From NCBI RefSeq assembly GCF_900096765.1, contig NZ_LT615228.1, positions 688,669 through 752,668 on the forward strand: a DNA stretch of 64,000 bases. The letters are read 5' to 3'. The notes under the pieces were generated by a model, which saw only the letters and a list, made by a program, of their open reading frames with translations, had not been told where the DNA came from and did no database searches. The position numbers and the translations under genes were made by a program. Position 1 is the stretch's first letter, and the number at the start of each line of letters is the position of its first letter. The stretch comes from Polynucleobacter necessarius (GTDB taxonomy: Bacteria > Pseudomonadota > Gammaproteobacteria > Burkholderiales > Burkholderiaceae). Positions 60,377-64,000 of the stretch are shown here, one piece after another.

Positions 60377-61942
60377 CTAGTTAAGAACCTTAGGCGCTAT
60401 AAAAACCAGTAACTGCGTTTTATTGTCTTGCTTATAGTTGTATCTAAATAGATACCCCAAGTAAGGAATGTCTCCCAACAAGGGAACCTTAATCGTTTTG
60501 TTTTCTTGGGTCTGGTCGTAGATACCGCCAATCACCGCGATCGTACCATCTTTTAAAAGTAGCTTACTTCTAACTTCGCGCTTATTAATCGAGGGTGGCT
60601 GCGTCGTGTAATTAGGCGAATCTTTATTGACAATCATGTTCAAATACAAATTGCCGTCACCTACCACGCTCGGTGTAACCGTTAATTTCAAGGCTGCATC
60701 CTTAAACTCATAAGTAATCTGATTGGTACCTACTCCGGGCACTGGGTACGGAATTTGCACACCATCAATGACTACTGCCTCTTCATTATCCATCGTAAAG
60801 ACATGGGGATTGGAGATGACTTTCATCACGTCTAGTTGCTCTAGGGCAGTTAATTCAACCTTAAGTGCACTAGCGCTAGTTTGATAGAGATATCCCAATC
60901 CAAATGGATTGGCCAAGCTATTGACAGGCTGGTTAAAGACCGAACCTGCAGGCGTGCCAAGAGCTAAATTGCTGGCCGCATTATTGGGTCCTGCAACACC
61001 AACACCACCAATAGAGGTTGGACCTGAGTTGATGTTGGAGTAAGCCCCCAAACGAACACCCAATTCTTTTTGCCAATTATCCGATGCTTCAACTACGAAG
61101 GCTTCAATCAAAACCTCTTGAGTACGAATATCCAACTTAGAAATCAATTTGGCCGCCAACTCCATTTCGCTTTTGGTGCCCTTGATAATGACTGAGTTAA
61201 TACGCTCATCAGTAGTAATTTCAATAATGCCCCCAGAAGGACGAGTAGCAGCGGCGCCACCAGCACCCGTGCCACCAAATATGGCCTCAAGTTGAGCTTT
61301 CACACGGGCGGGCTTGGTGTAATACAAGCGGAATATCTCGGTATATTGAGTGCTGATGATCCTTTTAGCAGCCAATTGTTTACTAACCTCTTCCAAGCGC
61401 TTACGTTCAAACTCATCACGCGCTAGAACGGTTTCTGGTTTTTGAATCCGAATAATGCCCGCTTCACTATCAACACTCTTCGATAAACCTTTGATGCGAA
61501 GAATATTATCTAGAGCCTTATCCCAGGGCACATTAGTAATCTTGACCGTTACCGTTCCCTCAACTTCATCGCCTACCAGAATATTGACGCCAGAGACTTG
61601 AGTCATAGCCTGAGCCAACTCTCGAATATCAACATCCACAAAATTCAAAGTGACATTAAAAGATTTCCATCTGCCATCTTCCGTTCTTTGTGACTCATTA
61701 ATAAAATGACGACGCTGTGCATCTAACTCTGCATTCGGTTTCTTATCAATTTTGGGGCCAATGTCTAGAGTCTTTTGTGTCTTAGGAGCAAGATCATTCA
61801 TGATCTGTTGAGGATCTAAAACCATCTTTTCTCAGATCTGAGCATCCGATGGCGGAGGCATCGTGCCATCAGACATACAAGCCGTCAATCCGACCAGCGC
61901 CACCAAAGATGTATAGGCTAATGCACTTTTTAGCGATCTCAT
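60377..61942 (-). pseudogene. Secretin (PilQ/MshL-like lipoprotein) with in-frame TGA
   Basis: The outer-membrane secretin ring of the pilus system. ATG 61942 begins MRSLKSALAYTSLVALVGLTAC, a lipoprotein signal with lipobox LTAC (Cys 22). After SDAQI a TGA (61832-61834, codon 37) interrupts the frame. It then continues in the same frame as EKMVLDPQQIMND to 60377, 521 codons altogether. The remaining 482 codons hold a secretin N-domain (FVDVDIRELAQAMTQVSGVNILV), a second N1-like domain and the secretin core (EVLIEAFVVEASDNWQKELG; VISNPHVFTMDNEEAVVIDG). A restart at ATG 61825 would lack export and lipidation signals. CGA to TGA is a plausible single change. Confidence 0.9.
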
Positions 61943-63177
61943 CGTGCGCCCCCCTTGGAATTATCAACGCCCGGAAATTGACCAGCTTGAGACTGCAAAT
62001 AGAGACGAATCTTACCGTTAGGTTGACGCAAAATAATTCCATCCATATCAATATCGGCAATGACCCCGCCTTGGTTACCCAGGCGATCACCCACCCGAAC
62101 CACGAAACTTTCTCTAAAGTCAGTTCTGATCATGGCCGCTTTCACCGAATTAGAAACAACTACTCCCATAATCACATAGGATTGCGGATCAGCCATCAAC
62201 AATGGTGAATAGCGAGGGTCACGCCCACCCTCGATCATTCCGCTAGATGATTTAGAAAATGGGTCTCGATCATTAACTCGCCCACCCTCTGATGAAGGTG
62301 GATCTACCACAACATGCTCATTCTTTAAAAGTCCTGTTTTTGAATCCGTTGCAGTAGCCGCGTGCGCACTAGAAATCATCGCTTCTAAAGCTAGATGAAT
62401 GGTGCGCTGTAATGAAGATTGTGGTGCAACCTTCGATTGTAATTTTTGAGGTAATCGATAGGTAGACAATTGAGACTTCACTTGTACCAAACCATGGGTG
62501 TTGCCGCTGACCAAGATAATTTGTTCCTTATCAATATTGACGGTTTTTTCAAATCCTGCCAATAGCTTGCGATAGCGCATGTAACGATTGTAATTACCAG
62601 TCATCTCTACTTTTAGTTTGATTCTGTAGAACAGAGGGGTCGCGTTCGCAGGTGGATTGGCAGCGGCATTAGGGGCGCTTGCAGGGCTACCACCTGGTGC
62701 AGGAGCCGGCGCACTAGGGGCTGCAGCGGCTTGACCCGGAGGAGCAGTTTTGCCTCCAGCATAAATAGCCTCTTCGCCATCTGTCGACAAGGCACTAATC
62801 ACCAACCCTTGAGAGCTAGCCATCTGACTTAAGCGTTGATATAAATCTTCCAACTCTGAATCCACACTAAATAAACGATTGAGCTCCAGATAATTCATTT
62901 CCGCTTGCAACAAATCTTCCTGAGCACGCTTATTTGCCACATCTAGGTATTTCACTTTGGCTTCCATCTCAGGAATAGCAGCAATTTTTTGCGCCATCTG
63001 TTCGCGCTCTGCTAGGTAGGGTAAAAAAACAAAGACGATGTATGCAACAAATAATAAGGCTGCAAAACCGCCCCAAAGGACCATTTTTGCTTGCGGCCCT
63101 TTGAGGGAGGAGTTCTTATTCAGCACCCCCTTGAGTAGCGCCCCTAGATCGAGATTTTTAAGTTCAGACAGGTTCAT
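61939..63177 (-). CDS. PilO-PilP-like fused pilus alignment protein
   Basis: A 412-aa protein from ATG 63177 (MNLSELKNLDLGALLKG), two bases after the preceding stop. It has one membrane helix near residues 35-55 (MVLWGGFAALLFVAYIVFVF), a coiled coil (EREQMAQKIAAIPEMEAKV, NKRAQEDLLQAEMNYLEL) and a PilO-like ferredoxin fold interrupted by a Pro/Ala linker. Its C-terminal PilP-like part is DPFSKSSSGMIEG, then IMGVVVSNSVKAAMIRTDF and ESFVVRVGDRLGNQGGVI. PilO and PilP are separate in most type IV pilus systems. It overlaps the secretin start by 4 bp. Confidence 0.85.
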   Translation of the reverse strand: MNLSELKNLDLGALLKGVLNKNSSLKGPQAKMVLWGGFAALLFVAYIVFVFLPYLAEREQMAQKIAAIPEMEAKVKYLDVANKRAQEDLLQAEMNYLELNRLFSVDSELEDLYQRLSQMASSQGLVISALSTDGEEAIYAGGKTAPPGQAAAAPSAPAPAPGGSPASAPNAAANPPANATPLFYRIKLKVEMTGNYNRYMRYRKLLAGFEKTVNIDKEQIILVSGNTHGLVQVKSQLSTYRLPQKLQSKVAPQSSLQRTIHLALEAMISSAHAATATDSKTGLLKNEHVVVDPPSSEGGRVNDRDPFSKSSSGMIEGGRDPRYSPLLMADPQSYVIMGVVVSNSVKAAMIRTDFRESFVVRVGDRLGNQGGVIADIDMDGIILRQPNGKIRLYLQSQAGQFPGVDNSKGGAR

Positions 63178-63179
63178 AT

Positions 63180-64000
63180 TTATGGTCGTTGCTGGGGTGA
63201 CTTGGGGGAATTTGCGGCCGGGACGTCCAATTTCACGATACATTTAATCTGAAATTGCTTATAACCACCCACTGAATTACGTCCTGTACCCGCTTGCGTA
63301 TTTTGTGGCGAGGCACTCAATGCCATCGTACTTAAGGCTGCATGCGAAATCATCGGTAGGCCTTGCAAACGATCAACTAAATTGACAATCACCTGATCAT
63401 TCACCGCATCGCCCTTGATATTCAAAGTACTAGGATTTTCAAAGGTGAGCTCTGTAAACCAAACACCGCCAGGCACCACGCCATTGACTGCGTTCAAGAG
63501 AGCATAAGAAGATGCTTGATTAGACTTCATCTCTCCACTAGCCTGTAGCATTTGGCTGTATCGGGACTTTTGAGCCGTCAACTTCGCCAGAATCGCCTCT
63601 TTGAGTTTGACATCCTCTTCTAGACGCACCGCCTTTTGAAATTGTGGGTCTGTAGTACCAGAGGAAAACAATTGATTGAGCAGCGTAAAAATAATAAAGA
63701 GCACCAACACTGCCCCAGTCAACCGAATACCAATCTTGGAAAGTATCTTCTTCTTTTCTGCGCGCTTAACAGTATCTTTGTTGGGCAATAAGTTAACGTT
63801 GTTAACTCCAGTGACATATTTGTAATAGCCAAATATATCGACCTTGCGTGTTGCCAAACCAATCGCCGAGCTAAACACGGAACTGTTTTTCTCTGAAACA
63901 AGCTTATCCTGCAGGTTGGCAGGAATAGTTAAATCTAGCAATGGATTAAATAACTCCACCCGATAACCATCTAGACAATTACGCAATTGAATTAATAATT
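63180..64000 (-). CDS. PilM-PilN-like fused protein, 5' end outside the window
   Basis: The frame is open at the right edge. The first part (GYRVELFNPLLDLTIP, then SSAIGLATRKVDIF) is the end of a PilM-type actin-like fold. It is followed without a break by a PilN-like protein: VNNVNLLPNKDTVKRAEKKK, a membrane helix (LTGAVLVLFIIFTLLNQLF), a coiled coil and an alpha-beta domain (VPGGVWFTELTFENPSTLNI). In Pseudomonas PilM binds the INLLP-type tail of PilN, so a fusion would make that contact permanent. Stop is TAA 63180-63182. Confidence 0.85.
   Translation of the reverse strand, partial: LLIQLRNCLDGYRVELFNPLLDLTIPANLQDKLVSEKNSSVFSSAIGLATRKVDIFGYYKYVTGVNNVNLLPNKDTVKRAEKKKILSKIGIRLTGAVLVLFIIFTLLNQLFSSGTTDPQFQKAVRLEEDVKLKEAILAKLTAQKSRYSQMLQASGEMKSNQASSYALLNAVNGVVPGGVWFTELTFENPSTLNIKGDAVNDQVIVNLVDRLQGLPMISHAALSTMALSASPQNTQAGTGRNSVGGYKQFQIKCIVKLDVPAANSPKSPQQRP

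Noticed and set aside
61832-61834. TGA in the secretin gene as selenocysteine
   Set aside because: The site is a linker next to a lipobox with no redox context, and no hairpin typical of a bacterial selenocysteine element is obvious after it.

Overview
The window is a contiguous piece of a betaproteobacterial chromosome, most like Polynucleobacter (Burkholderiaceae). This is inferred from the gene order (tpiA-secG-tRNA-Leu-nuoA to nuoN; ilvB-ilvH-ilvC-psd-pssA-leuA; ECF sigma-DUF3619-DUF3106-RDD), from several Bug-type solute-binding proteins of the tripartite tricarboxylate transport (TTT) family, and from protein wording. I see no insertion sequence, prophage, CRISPR array or rRNA operon. 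Nearly all of the sequence is core metabolism, respiration or cell envelope.

Layout. 1-2.3 kb: end of an amidase gene, a broken Bug gene and an old-yellow-enzyme reductase. 2.5-5.3 kb: a frameshifted acylating aldehyde dehydrogenase, a DUF1178 protein and a Nudix hydrolase. 5.4-19.9 kb: the complete 14-gene complex I operon (nuoA-N, minus strand), preceded by tRNA-Leu(GAG), secG, tpiA and a quinone oxidoreductase. 22.3-25.1 kb: pnp and rpsO. 25.3-32 kb: leuA, pssA, psd, ilvC, ilvH, ilvB. 32.2-34.4 kb: a broken ECF sigma gene with its DUF3619/DUF3106/RDD partners. 34.4-42.1 kb: a broken FtsX-like permease, a short-chain dehydrogenase, an intact Bug gene and an Mla-like lipid ABC transporter whose STAS-permease gene is split. 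42.2-49.7 kb: tRNA-Arg(ACG), greB, the (p)ppGpp synthetase/hydrolase, rpoZ, gmk, yicC, rph, rdgB, hemW. 49.7-55.2 kb: a broken Bug gene, tRNA-Ser(TGA), a broken FAD oxidoreductase, pgi and a phosphomannomutase. 55.2-64 kb: a broken MscS-like channel, a lytic transglycosylase, and a type IV pilus/type II-secretion-like operon in which the ATPase and the secretin carry stop codons.

The main novelty is a mutational pattern, not a new enzyme system. About ten genes are interrupted. Besides single-base slips in A/T runs, many lesions are exact tandem duplications of 4-14 bp (TTCTTAC, CTGATACTGCC, AGCACCC, TCTG and others). Removing one copy restores a normal reading frame each time. Similar duplications sit at the start or ribosome-binding site of nuoM, nuoA and ilvB and in intergenic DNA. 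At nuoM and ilvB they create small upstream reading frames. The pilus ATPase gene carries two nonsense codons, one frameshift and an apparent missense change in its Walker B region.

This load of fresh pseudogenes in an otherwise complete housekeeping background fits a lineage in early genome erosion, such as the Polynucleobacter endosymbionts of Euplotes ciliates. Assembly or sequencing error remains an alternative, mainly for the single-base cases. Reads, or an intact relative, would decide.
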